16,543 nt of DNA from assembly GCA_964569795.1 (NCBI GenBank), contig CAZMVB010000051.1, forward strand, positions 1 to 16,543, given 5' to 3'. The stretch's first letter is position 1. Each line of letters begins with the position of its first letter. Shown here piece after piece: positions 8,126-14,415 of this stretch. The notes beneath the pieces were generated by a model, which was not told the DNA's origin, did no database searches, and saw only the letters and a program-made list of their open reading frames with translations. This stretch comes from JAHJDS01 sp964569795 (GTDB taxonomy: Bacteria > Desulfobacterota > Desulfarculia > Desulfarculales > JAHJDS01). The position numbers were made by a program, and so were the translations under genes.

Positions 8126-8142
8126 GGAGGGCGTCCGCCTCC
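8126..8142 (-). promoter_or_regulatory. Hairpin hiding the livH ribosome site
   Basis: In the minus-strand RNA the livH Shine-Dalgarno GGAGG (8142-8138) can pair fully with CCUCC (8130-8126), which lies directly before the ATG. The stop codon of the CoA-transferase gene (8149-8147) is only 4 bases upstream of the hairpin. A ribosome finishing that gene would open the stem, so livH translation is probably coupled to it (inference). Confidence 0.5.
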
Positions 8143-8146
8143 GGTA

Positions 8147-9337
8147 TCAGATCACGCCGCTGTCGCGCCAGGTGGCCAGTTCCCCGGCCGAATGCCCCAG
8201 TTCATCGCCGTAAACGGCCTGGTTGTGCTCGCCGAATCGGGGCGGGAAGGTCATTTGTCGATGGTGGCTCTCCAGGAACTCGGTCGAGAGGGGCGGTGGC
8301 GCCAAGGTGATCTTGGTGCCCGTCTTGGGGTCAACGGCCTGGAGCAGGCGGTCCTGGACCAGCGGGTCGGCGATGACCTGGGCGATGGACTGGATGGGCG
8401 AGGCCGGCACGGTGATCTGCCGGCACAGGCCCAGGAGCTGGGCCGTGGTCATGGTCTTGGTCACGGCCGAGATCCGGTCGTTGATGTTGTTCACGTCGGC
8501 GATCCGGCCCGCGTTTTTCTCGTACTTGGCATCGGCCAGGGAGGCGAAGGCGGGCAGCCCGACAAAGGCCTTCCACTGCCGGTCGTTGCCCACGGCCAGA
8601 TAGACGAATCCGTCCGACGTGGGATAGACCGACACCGGGCAGAAGAACTCGTGGGTGTTTCCCCGGCGGGAAATGGTCTTGCCGAACGAGGCGGTCAGGG
8701 TGATCGGCACGGTCAGCCAGGAGACCGTGGACTCGAACATGGACAGGTCGATCCGCCGGCCCTGACCGGTCTGGGCCCGGACCAGGAGGGCCTTCATCAG
8801 CTCGCCGTAGGCGTGATCCGAGGTGCCCATGTCCGGCAGGGGGATACCGACCACCTGGGGCTCGCCGTCCGGCTCGCCGGTCAGCTCCATCAGTCCGCCC
8901 CGGGCCTGGAGGATGGGGTCGTAGGCCCCCTCGTTGGAGGTCGGCCCGAACCCGGTCACCCCGATCCAGATCAGGTCCGGCTTGATGGCCGCCAGTTTCT
9001 CGTAGGAGATTCCCAGCTTGTCGTAGTTGCGGGGCAGTTGGTTGGTGGCGAAGACGTCCACCTTCAGCTTGATCAGCAGTTCTTGGAGCAGTTTCTGGCC
9101 GTCCGGCTCGCCCAGGTTCAGGGTGAGGGCCTCCTTGCCCGAGTTGATGCACAGGAAGTAGATGTTCATCCGCTCCTCGCCCAGGACGTTGTCGCCGATG
9201 AGCCGGTTGGGATCTCCGTAAACCGGATGTTCCAGGCGGATGACCCGGGCCCCGTCCTGGGCCAGGCGATAGGTCATGAAGGGCAGTACGGTGGCCTGCT
9301 CCAGGGACAGTACGGTCAGATTGCTCAGATCACCCAT
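8147..9337 (-). CDS. Family III CoA-transferase (CaiB/BaiF/Frc type)
   Basis: This 396-residue protein moves CoA between a donor CoA ester and a free carboxylic acid. The catalytic Asp falls at position 169 in IPLPDMGTSDH, the same number as in formyl-CoA transferase, and the flanking YDPILQARGGLMELTG segment (139-154) is the family hallmark. The N-terminal RVIRLEHP strand, which contacts CoA, is also present. I chose the ATG at 9337 because AAGGAG (9349-9344) sits 6 bases upstream; an in-frame ATG further up, at 9364, lacks this support. It is the first gene of the long minus-strand operon. It probably activates the imported acid to its CoA thioester for the mutase or the Mo enzyme. The acid cannot be named from the sequence. 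Confidence 0.92.
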   Translation of the reverse strand: MGDLSNLTVLSLEQATVLPFMTYRLAQDGARVIRLEHPVYGDPNRLIGDNVLGEERMNIYFLCINSGKEALTLNLGEPDGQKLLQELLIKLKVDVFATNQLPRNYDKLGISYEKLAAIKPDLIWIGVTGFGPTSNEGAYDPILQARGGLMELTGEPDGEPQVVGIPLPDMGTSDHAYGELMKALLVRAQTGQGRRIDLSMFESTVSWLTVPITLTASFGKTISRRGNTHEFFCPVSVYPTSDGFVYLAVGNDRQWKAFVGLPAFASLADAKYEKNAGRIADVNNINDRISAVTKTMTTAQLLGLCRQITVPASPIQSIAQVIADPLVQDRLLQAVDPKTGTKITLAPPPLSTEFLESHHRQMTFPPRFGEHNQAVYGDELGHSAGELATWRDSGVI

Positions 9338-9381
9338 GGTTGACTCCTTGAAATCCATCGACAAACTAGTGTGAGCAGCAT

Positions 9382-9414
9382 GACCTCAGGCCCCATGGAC
9401 GGCCCCCTGAGGTC
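9382..9414 (-). promoter_or_regulatory. Leader hairpin of the minus-strand operon
   Basis: Arms gacctcagg (9382-9390) and cctgaggtc (9406-9414) form a perfect 9-bp stem around a 15-base loop that has further GGCC complementarity. It lies in the predicted 5' leader between the minus promoter (start near 9497) and the CoA-transferase ATG at 9337. No U-run follows. It may stabilise the message or bind a regulator. Confidence 0.5.
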
Positions 9415-9445
9415 CGGTCGGGCCGGTTCGCGGTCCTGGCTCCGG

Positions 9446-9518
9446 GGTGAAAGCTCTTGACAGGCATTCTTGCGGTGCCATAATGCGGCTGCTAAATTTC
9501 AGGATAATAGCTTTCACC
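9446..9518. promoter_or_regulatory. Spaced inverted repeat, candidate operator pair
   Basis: GGTGAAAGCT occurs on the plus strand at 9446-9455 and on the minus strand at 9518-9509, a perfect 10-bp inverted repeat; the match extends to GGTGAAAGCTMTT. Arm centres are 63 bp apart, close to six DNA turns. The left arm is 1 bp upstream of the plus-strand -35 box and the right arm lies in the spacer of the minus-strand promoter. The predicted transcripts start between the arms, so neither RNA contains both. This favours a protein-binding, possibly looping, operator over an RNA structure. Confidence 0.55.
9457..9484 (+). promoter_or_regulatory. Sigma70-type promoter for the Mo-enzyme operon
   Basis: There is a consensus -35 TTGACA at 9457-9462, a 16-base spacer and a -10 CATAAT (5 of 6 matches) at 9479-9484. 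The predicted start near 9491 gives a leader of about 80 bases before the ATG at 9573. Confidence 0.65.
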
Positions 9519-9532
9519 AGGAACGGTGTCAA
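9504..9532 (-). promoter_or_regulatory. Sigma70-type promoter for the CoA-transferase/liv/mutase/hyu operon
   Basis: On the minus strand a consensus TTGACA (9532-9527) is followed by an optimal 17-base spacer and TATTAT (9509-9504, 5 of 6 matches). The predicted start near 9497 leaves a leader of about 160 bases. It faces the plus-strand promoter head-on. Confidence 0.7.
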
Positions 9533-9572
9533 GCGCCTGGAAACCGCTTCCGATTCGACCCACGGAGTTGCC

Positions 9573-10574
9573 ATGCGCCTGCCGGAGTTCGATTATATCG
9601 CCCCCCGTGATCTAGGGGAAGCCCTCAAATTGAAAAAAGAAAAAGGCCCGGCGGCGGCCTGGCTGGCCGGGGGGACCGATCTTTTGGTCAACCTGAAGCA
9701 GGGCGTCAAGAACCCGGACCTGGTCATCTCCCTGAAAAACATCGAGGCCTTGAGGGGCGTCACCGAGGACCCGGGCGGGCTGACCATCGGGGCCATGACC
9801 GACCTGAACCAGGTCATGGAGCACCCGGCCGTGATCGAGCACTTCCCGGCCCTGGCCGCGGCGCTCAGGGGCGTGGGGGCCCTGACCCTGCAGCACTTCG
9901 CCGGGACCATCGGCGGCAATCTCCTGCTCAACACCCGGTGCCAGCACTACAACCAGAGCCGTTTCTGGCGCCTGGGCTTCGAGCGCTGCTTCAAGATGGG
10001 CGGGCAGAAGTGCCTGGTGGTCGAGGAGTCCAAGGAGTGCTCCAGCGTCTGCCAGTCGGACGGGGCGGTGATGCTGGCCGCCTACTCGGCCCAGGCCGTA
10101 GTGGACGGACCCGGCGGCCGGCGCCAGGTGCCGGTCCTGGGACTGTTCTCGGGCAAGGGCGAGGCCCCGTTCACCCTGGCCGAGGACGAACTGCTTACGG
10201 CGATCAAGCTGTTCACGCCGCCTTCGGGGACCGGGGCCCATTACGAGAAGATCAGCTACCGCAGCGCCATGGATTTCCCGCTCATCTCGGCCGGGGCGGT
10301 GGTCTCGGTCTCCAAGGGCAAAATCGACCGGGCCCGGATCATCATCGGGGCCGCGGCGGCGGCGCCGGTCTGGGCGGCCGAGGCGGAGAAGATGCTGGCC
10401 GGCACCGTGGCCGAGCCAGAGGTCTGCGCGGCCGCGGCCGAGTCGGCCCTGGTCCAGTGCGGCGGCACGATCGTGGACAACGCCGGGGCCACGGCCGAGT
10501 ACCGGCGGGACATGGTCGGCGTGGCCGTCCGCCGGGCGGTGGCCGCGGCCTTTGCCGCGGCCGAGCGGGGCTGA
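9573..10574 (+). CDS. FAD and [4Fe-4S] subunit, 4-hydroxybenzoyl-CoA reductase beta-like
   Basis: This 333-residue subunit belongs to the xanthine dehydrogenase family. FAD-binding segments are AGGTDLL (32-38) and GTIGGNL (111-117). After TR comes the insertion specific to 4-hydroxybenzoyl-CoA reductase: Cys123, Cys139, Cys147 and Cys156, spaced 16, 8 and 9. This equals the Thauera HcrB ligand spacing as I remember it (122/138/146/155) and predicts an extra [4Fe-4S] cluster; Cys160 is an additional nearby cysteine. The cluster lets low-potential electrons enter for reductive chemistry. The start is the ATG at 9573 with CGGAG 5 bases upstream. In-frame ATGs further up fall inside the promoter, and one precedes its -35 box. 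First gene of the plus operon. The subunit type is secure; the substrate is open because the catalytic subunit is unusual. Confidence 0.9.
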   Translation: MRLPEFDYIAPRDLGEALKLKKEKGPAAAWLAGGTDLLVNLKQGVKNPDLVISLKNIEALRGVTEDPGGLTIGAMTDLNQVMEHPAVIEHFPALAAALRGVGALTLQHFAGTIGGNLLLNTRCQHYNQSRFWRLGFERCFKMGGQKCLVVEESKECSSVCQSDGAVMLAAYSAQAVVDGPGGRRQVPVLGLFSGKGEAPFTLAEDELLTAIKLFTPPSGTGAHYEKISYRSAMDFPLISAGAVVSVSKGKIDRARIIIGAAAAAPVWAAEAEKMLAGTVAEPEVCAAAAESALVQCGGTIVDNAGATAEYRRDMVGVAVRRAVAAAFAAAERG

Positions 10575-10576
10575 CC

Positions 10577-11059
10577 GTGGCCATCCGCCTCTTCCGCCAG
10601 TGGGCCGACCGCCGCCTCAGGAGCCGGTCCGACACCCTGATCGAGTTGTGCACGGCCTACGTCTTCCTGCGCATCCTCAACGACCTGAGCGACCACGACG
10701 AACTGCCCCCGGCCGGGCGCGACTGGGCCGTGGCCCTGACCCACAACCTGCTTTTGACCACGCCGACCACCGAGGGGGCCCGGGCCTTTTACCAGGCCCA
10801 TCAGGCCGAGATCGCCGTCATCGCCCGGAAGGTCATGGACCGGGACGAGCAGGTGGGGCCCTACGCCGGCCTGGTGCTGCGGATCAAGGGCATCCTGGCC
10901 GGGCCGCCCCAGGGCCAGGAGTTGCTGGACCGGGCCGCCCAGCTCGATCCCGAGGGCCGGGTCCCGACCGGCAAGCGGATGCAGGCCCTCATCTCCCATA
11001 AAAACTTCAGGTGGCTGGCCAAGCGGATCGAGATGGAGCGGGCCAAAGCCGAGGTATGA
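10577..11059 (+). CDS. Unrecognised 160-residue protein inside the Mo-enzyme operon
   Basis: I do not recognise this protein. It starts at GTG 10577, 2 bp after the FAD-subunit stop and with GCGGGG upstream, and stops 1 bp before the next gene's GTG. It reads as mostly helical and soluble: a basic N-terminus (AIRLFRQWADRRLRSRS), a leucine-rich middle and a charged end (WLAKRIEMERAKAE). There are no cysteine motifs, signal peptide or membrane helix. The tight packing and ordinary composition support a real gene; the first in-frame ATG lies far inside, so GTG is needed. Its position between two subunits suggests an assembly factor or an extra subunit. It does not look like XdhC, the usual Mo-enzyme maturation protein. 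Confidence 0.75.
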   Translation: MAIRLFRQWADRRLRSRSDTLIELCTAYVFLRILNDLSDHDELPPAGRDWAVALTHNLLLTTPTTEGARAFYQAHQAEIAVIARKVMDRDEQVGPYAGLVLRIKGILAGPPQGQELLDRAAQLDPEGRVPTGKRMQALISHKNFRWLAKRIEMERAKAEV

Positions 11060-11060
11060 C

Positions 11061-11528
11061 GTGCCAAAACAAGTCCTGACCCTGACAGTCAACGGCGAGG
11101 AACACACCCTGGCCGTGGCGACCAACGACACCCTGCTCGACGTGCTCCGCGAGCAACTGGAACTGACCGGCGTCAAGGAAGGCTGCGGCGAGGGGGCCTG
11201 CGGCTCCTGCACCGTGCTCATGGACGGCCTGCCCCGGCGGGCCTGCCTGACCCTGGCCCTCGAGGCCCAGGACTCGGAGATCGTCACCGTCGAGGGCCTG
11301 GGTTCCCAGGGCGAGATGAGCCCCCTGCAGAAATCATTCGTCGAGAACCACGCCATCCAGTGCGGCTTCTGCACCTCGGGCATGCTCATCGCCGGGACCC
11401 ATTTGCTCAGCCGCAACCCCCGGCCCACTGAGGCGGAAGTACGAAAGACCCTGGCCGGACACGTCTGCCGGTGCACCGGTTACGCCAAGATCGTCCGGGC
11501 CGTGGTGAGCGCCGGGGAGGAGGAGTAG
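11061..11528 (+). CDS. [2Fe-2S] subunit of xanthine dehydrogenase-family enzyme
   Basis: This 155-residue electron-transfer subunit holds two [2Fe-2S] clusters. The plant-ferredoxin-type cluster is bound by Cys42, Cys47, Cys50 and Cys62 (GCGEGACGSC motif). The helical-domain cluster near the Mo site is bound by Cys101, Cys104, Cys136 and Cys138 (QCGFC and CRCTGY motifs). All eight ligands are present. Size and motifs match HcrC of 4-hydroxybenzoyl-CoA reductase and the small subunits of CO dehydrogenase and quinoline-type hydroxylases. The start is GTG at 11061, 1 bp after the previous stop, and the TAG directly abuts the ATG of the Mo subunit, so the genes are co-translated. It passes electrons between the Mo cofactor and the FAD subunit. 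Confidence 0.95.
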   Translation: MPKQVLTLTVNGEEHTLAVATNDTLLDVLREQLELTGVKEGCGEGACGSCTVLMDGLPRRACLTLALEAQDSEIVTVEGLGSQGEMSPLQKSFVENHAIQCGFCTSGMLIAGTHLLSRNPRPTEAEVRKTLAGHVCRCTGYAKIVRAVVSAGEEE

Positions 11529-13808
11529 ATGGCCGAGTACAGCCTCATCGGCAAGAGCGTCCCCCGGATCGACACGCCGCTCAAGGCCACCGGCGACGCG
11601 GTCTTCACCGCGGACATCAAGCTCCCCCGGATGCTCTGCGCCGGGGTGCTGCGCAGCCCCCATGCCCACGCCCGGATCCTGAGCATCGACACCACCCGGG
11701 CCGAAAAGGTCCCCGGGGTCAAGGCGGTCATCACCCACCGGGATACAAAAGGCGTCAAGTGGGGCGTGTTCCGCTACACCCGGGACCAGCTCATGCTGCC
11801 CATCGACAAGGTCCGCTACGTGGGCGAGGAGGTGGCCGCCGTGGCCGCCACGGACCTGGACACCGCCCTTCACGCCGCCGGGCTGATCGACGTGGACTAC
11901 GAGGTCCTGCCGGCCGTGTTCGATCCGCCGTCGGCCCTGGCCGAGGGCGCGCCCCAGCTCCACGACGACTTCCCGGGCAACCTCAACGTCCACGTCCACA
12001 TCGACGTGGGCGACGTCGAGGCCGGCTTCAAGGAATCCTACCTGGTCCGCGAGGACACCTTTACCTCTGAGGAAGAGTCATACTTCATGACCGAGCCCTA
12101 CGCCGTGGTCGCCTCGTATGACGCCCACGGCAACCTCGAGGTCTGGATGCCCAACGCCGCGCCCCACCAGAAGGCCAAGGCCTTGAGCAACGCACTAGAA
12201 ATTCCGCTCAACAGGGTCGCGGTCAGAAAATGCTACATCGGCGGGGCCTTTGGCGGCCGGTCAGACGTCTTTCCGGGCGAGTACATCGCCTCGCTGCTGT
12301 CCATCAAGACCGGCCGGCCGGTGAAGCTGGTGTACACCCGCGAGGAAAACACGATCGCCACCCGGCAGGGACACTCGATGATCTTCACCGTCAAGACCGG
12401 CGTGGACCCTGACGGAAAAGTCATCGCCCGGGACATGACCTGCTACATGGACGGCGGGGCCTATTCGTCCACCGCCGGGATCGCCACCTCGGTCCCCTGC
12501 CAGTGCCTGGAGCAGACCTACCGCATGCCCAACATGCGCTACAACGGTTACCGGGTTTACACCAACAAGCCGGTCCGGGGCATGATCCGGGTCCACGGCC
12601 GGGCCTTCGCCGGCGGAGTCGATCTGCAGCTCGACATGATGGCCGAGGAACTGGGGATCGACCCGGTGGAGATGAGACGGCGCAACGCCCGCCGGGCCGG
12701 CGAGGTCACCCCCACCGGCAGCAAGGTCCAGTCCTGCGGCCTGATCGAGACCATTGACCAGGCCGCCGCGGCCGCCGGCTGGGCCGAGAAATACGGCAAG
12801 CTGCCCCGGTGGCGGGGGATCGGCATCGGCAACAATTCCGTGCAGACCGGTTTCCCGCTGGGCATCCGCGGCGGCTCCCAGGCATTTGTGAAATTCAACG
12901 AGGACGGCGGGGCGACCGTCATCAGCGGCGTGGTCGATAACGGTCAGGGCAACGACAACATGCTGGTTCAGATCGCCGCCGAGATCCTGGGACTGCCCAT
13001 GGACGAGGTCCAGCTCATCAGCGCCGACACCGAGGTCACGGCCAACGACCCCGGGGCCTACTCCATGCAGGCCACCTTTACCGGCGGCAACGCCGTTCGC
13101 CTGGCCGCCGAGGACGCCCGGGAACAGATCTTCGAGATCGCCAGCGAGGCCCTGGAGGCCAACCAGGCCGATCTGCGGCTCAGGGACCGGATGGTCTATG
13201 TCGAGGGCGCGCCGGACAAGGGTCTTCCGCTGGCCAAGGTCATCCGGATGGGCCTGATCCAGGACCGGCCGGTCATGGGCAAGGGCGCCTTTGCCCCCAA
13301 GGTGGATCACCGCCGGGAGTGGGTGAAAAATCCCAAGGGGCAACTTAGCGAAACATTCAGCTTCGGCACGACCATTGTCGAGGTCGAGGTCGATCCCGAG
13401 ACCGGACGGGTCAAGGTCCTGAACGCCGTCTGCGCCCAGGACTGCGGGCACGCCCTGAATCCCGCCGTGGTCGAGGGCCAGTTCGAGGGGGGATTTGCCA
13501 TGGGCGGGCAGGGCGGCATGCTGACCGAGGCCCACCGCTGGGCCGGCGGCCACTGTCTGAACCCGACCATGCTCGACTACAAGCTGCCCTTGACCGTGGA
13601 CATGCCGCCCATCACCCCGATCATTGTCGAGAGCGAGGACCCGACCGGTCCCTTTGGGGCCAAGGAGGCGGGGATGAGCGTGGCCATGAGCGCCGCCCAG
13701 GCCTATGCCAGCGCCATCCGCAACGCCACGGGCATTACGTTCAGTGATTTCCCCATAACGCCGGAGAAGATCGTCAAGGCGTTGAAGGAGAGGGGGGTGA
13801 CGGACTGA
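11529..13808 (+). CDS. Molybdopterin (Mo) subunit, xanthine dehydrogenase family, catalytic Glu replaced by Met
   Basis: This 759-residue subunit is of normal length. Cofactor motifs are present: GGAFGGR (238-244), the RGxG-equivalent IRVHG (Arg354), DNGQGND with Gln473, and GPFGAKEAG near the end. In the family the residue after that G is the catalytic glutamate (xanthine dehydrogenase GxGEPP; 4-hydroxybenzoyl-CoA reductase, as I recall, AS-E). Here it is Met716 (GGG ATG AGC, Met codon 13674-13676), so the usual proton-abstracting base is absent. The gene abuts the [2Fe-2S] gene and ends at a terminator. The partner subunits resemble 4-hydroxybenzoyl-CoA reductase, so the complex probably acts on a cyclic or aromatic CoA ester. 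With the Glu gone, either another residue does the job or the reaction differs. Family certain, reaction unknown. Confidence 0.93.
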   Translation: MAEYSLIGKSVPRIDTPLKATGDAVFTADIKLPRMLCAGVLRSPHAHARILSIDTTRAEKVPGVKAVITHRDTKGVKWGVFRYTRDQLMLPIDKVRYVGEEVAAVAATDLDTALHAAGLIDVDYEVLPAVFDPPSALAEGAPQLHDDFPGNLNVHVHIDVGDVEAGFKESYLVREDTFTSEEESYFMTEPYAVVASYDAHGNLEVWMPNAAPHQKAKALSNALEIPLNRVAVRKCYIGGAFGGRSDVFPGEYIASLLSIKTGRPVKLVYTREENTIATRQGHSMIFTVKTGVDPDGKVIARDMTCYMDGGAYSSTAGIATSVPCQCLEQTYRMPNMRYNGYRVYTNKPVRGMIRVHGRAFAGGVDLQLDMMAEELGIDPVEMRRRNARRAGEVTPTGSKVQSCGLIETIDQAAAAAGWAEKYGKLPRWRGIGIGNNSVQTGFPLGIRGGSQAFVKFNEDGGATVISGVVDNGQGNDNMLVQIAAEILGLPMDEVQLISADTEVTANDPGAYSMQATFTGGNAVRLAAEDAREQIFEIASEALEANQADLRLRDRMVYVEGAPDKGLPLAKVIRMGLIQDRPVMGKGAFAPKVDHRREWVKNPKGQLSETFSFGTTIVEVEVDPETGRVKVLNAVCAQDCGHALNPAVVEGQFEGGFAMGGQGGMLTEAHRWAGGHCLNPTMLDYKLPLTVDMPPITPIIVESEDPTGPFGAKEAGMSVAMSAAQAYASAIRNATGITFSDFPITPEKIVKALKERGVTD

Positions 13809-13838
13809 CGTCCGAGTAAAAGTTCGCGACAATACGAG

Positions 13839-13870
13839 CCCCGGAGGCTGTACAGGCCGCCGGGGTTTTT
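13839..13870 (+). terminator. Intrinsic terminator of the Mo-enzyme operon
   Basis: A CCCCGG (13839-13844) / CCGGGG (13860-13865) stem continues through a 1x1 A/G mismatch into GGC/GCC, closes a 7-base loop and is followed by five T (13866-13870). It lies 31 bp after the Mo-subunit stop. Confidence 0.85.
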
Positions 13871-14340
13871 CATGCCTTCCATGAATCAAAAGGATTAGGA
13901 GCCTTCATTGTTGCGGGGGGTTTTCTTCCAGCCCCCCGCACCCCCCAGGACCAAAGGGGCTGGCTGGCGCCAGAAGCATGACCGATGTTCGGGCGAGGCA
14001 GGGCTGGCGGTTTACCACGAGCTTGAACGAATTACGCCCGTGCGGCTACGCACCCGCAAGGCCCCTCTGGACTCCCCGGCGGCTTAGGGGAAACAGTTTT
14101 CCCCTAAGGACCCCTACAAACACCAGCGACTGTGCCTGATTAATCGGGGGGGTAGGCTTCGGTCAGCGTCTCGAACGAACGTTGTCCGCGCTGCGTAATA
14201 AAGCGGTATGACGCAGCGCGAAGAAGGCTTGTCTTTAGTTTATGTTCCGCCTGCGGCGGAACGGACTGGCCGACTGGCCCTGTTGCTACTCCAGCAGCCG
14301 GTCAGCGATCCCCCTCGCCCCCACCGGGGGGAGAGGGATT
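13871..14340. repeat. Non-coding block rich in hairpins
   Basis: No convincing gene is seen in these 470 bp. They hold a run of inverted repeats: 13913-13920/13932-13939 (8 bp); the palindrome ctggcgccag 13964-13973; 14040-14044/14049-14053 (5 bp); 14083-14093/14098-14108 (perfect 11 bp, 4-base loop); 14187-14196/14211-14220 (perfect 10 bp); 14244-14251/14255-14262 (8 bp, 3-base loop); and an imperfect C/G-rich stem at 14308-14339. A tandem gactggcc pair is at 14264-14279. AGCGACTGTGCCTG (14125-14138) is shared with the mutase-hyuA spacer. The density suggests REP-like or mobile-element debris at an island boundary. Confidence 0.6.
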
Positions 14341-14346
14341 CAGACT

Positions 14347-14374
14347 TTGTGTCAGGGACAAATTGTGCTAATTT
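14347..14374 (+). promoter_or_regulatory. Possible promoter of the NTPase/TPR gene
   Basis: TTGTGT (14347-14352), a 16-base spacer and TAATTT (14369-14374) lie in the only AT-rich patch upstream of the gene. The match to consensus is weak. Confidence 0.3.
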
Positions 14375-14415
14375 TGTATCGTTGCACACTGTGAGAATAC
14401 CGGCAGGAGGCGGCG

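Noticed and set aside
7475..9343. Plus-strand open frame of 622 codons opposite livH and the CoA-transferase
   Set aside because: Antisense shadow; the minus strand carries recognised motifs throughout.
9338..9364. CoA-transferase start at ATG 9364
   Set aside because: The ATG at 9337 has AAGGAG at ideal spacing and gives Asp169 in the canonical position.
9447..9572. Extended N-terminus for the FAD subunit starting at ATG 9447
   Set aside because: That codon lies upstream of the -35 box at 9457, so it would not be in the transcript; the ATG at 9573 has a ribosome site and a family-typical N-terminus.
12261..13889. Minus-strand open frame of 542 codons opposite the Mo subunit
   Set aside because: Antisense of a clear molybdopterin subunit, and it runs through that operon's terminator.
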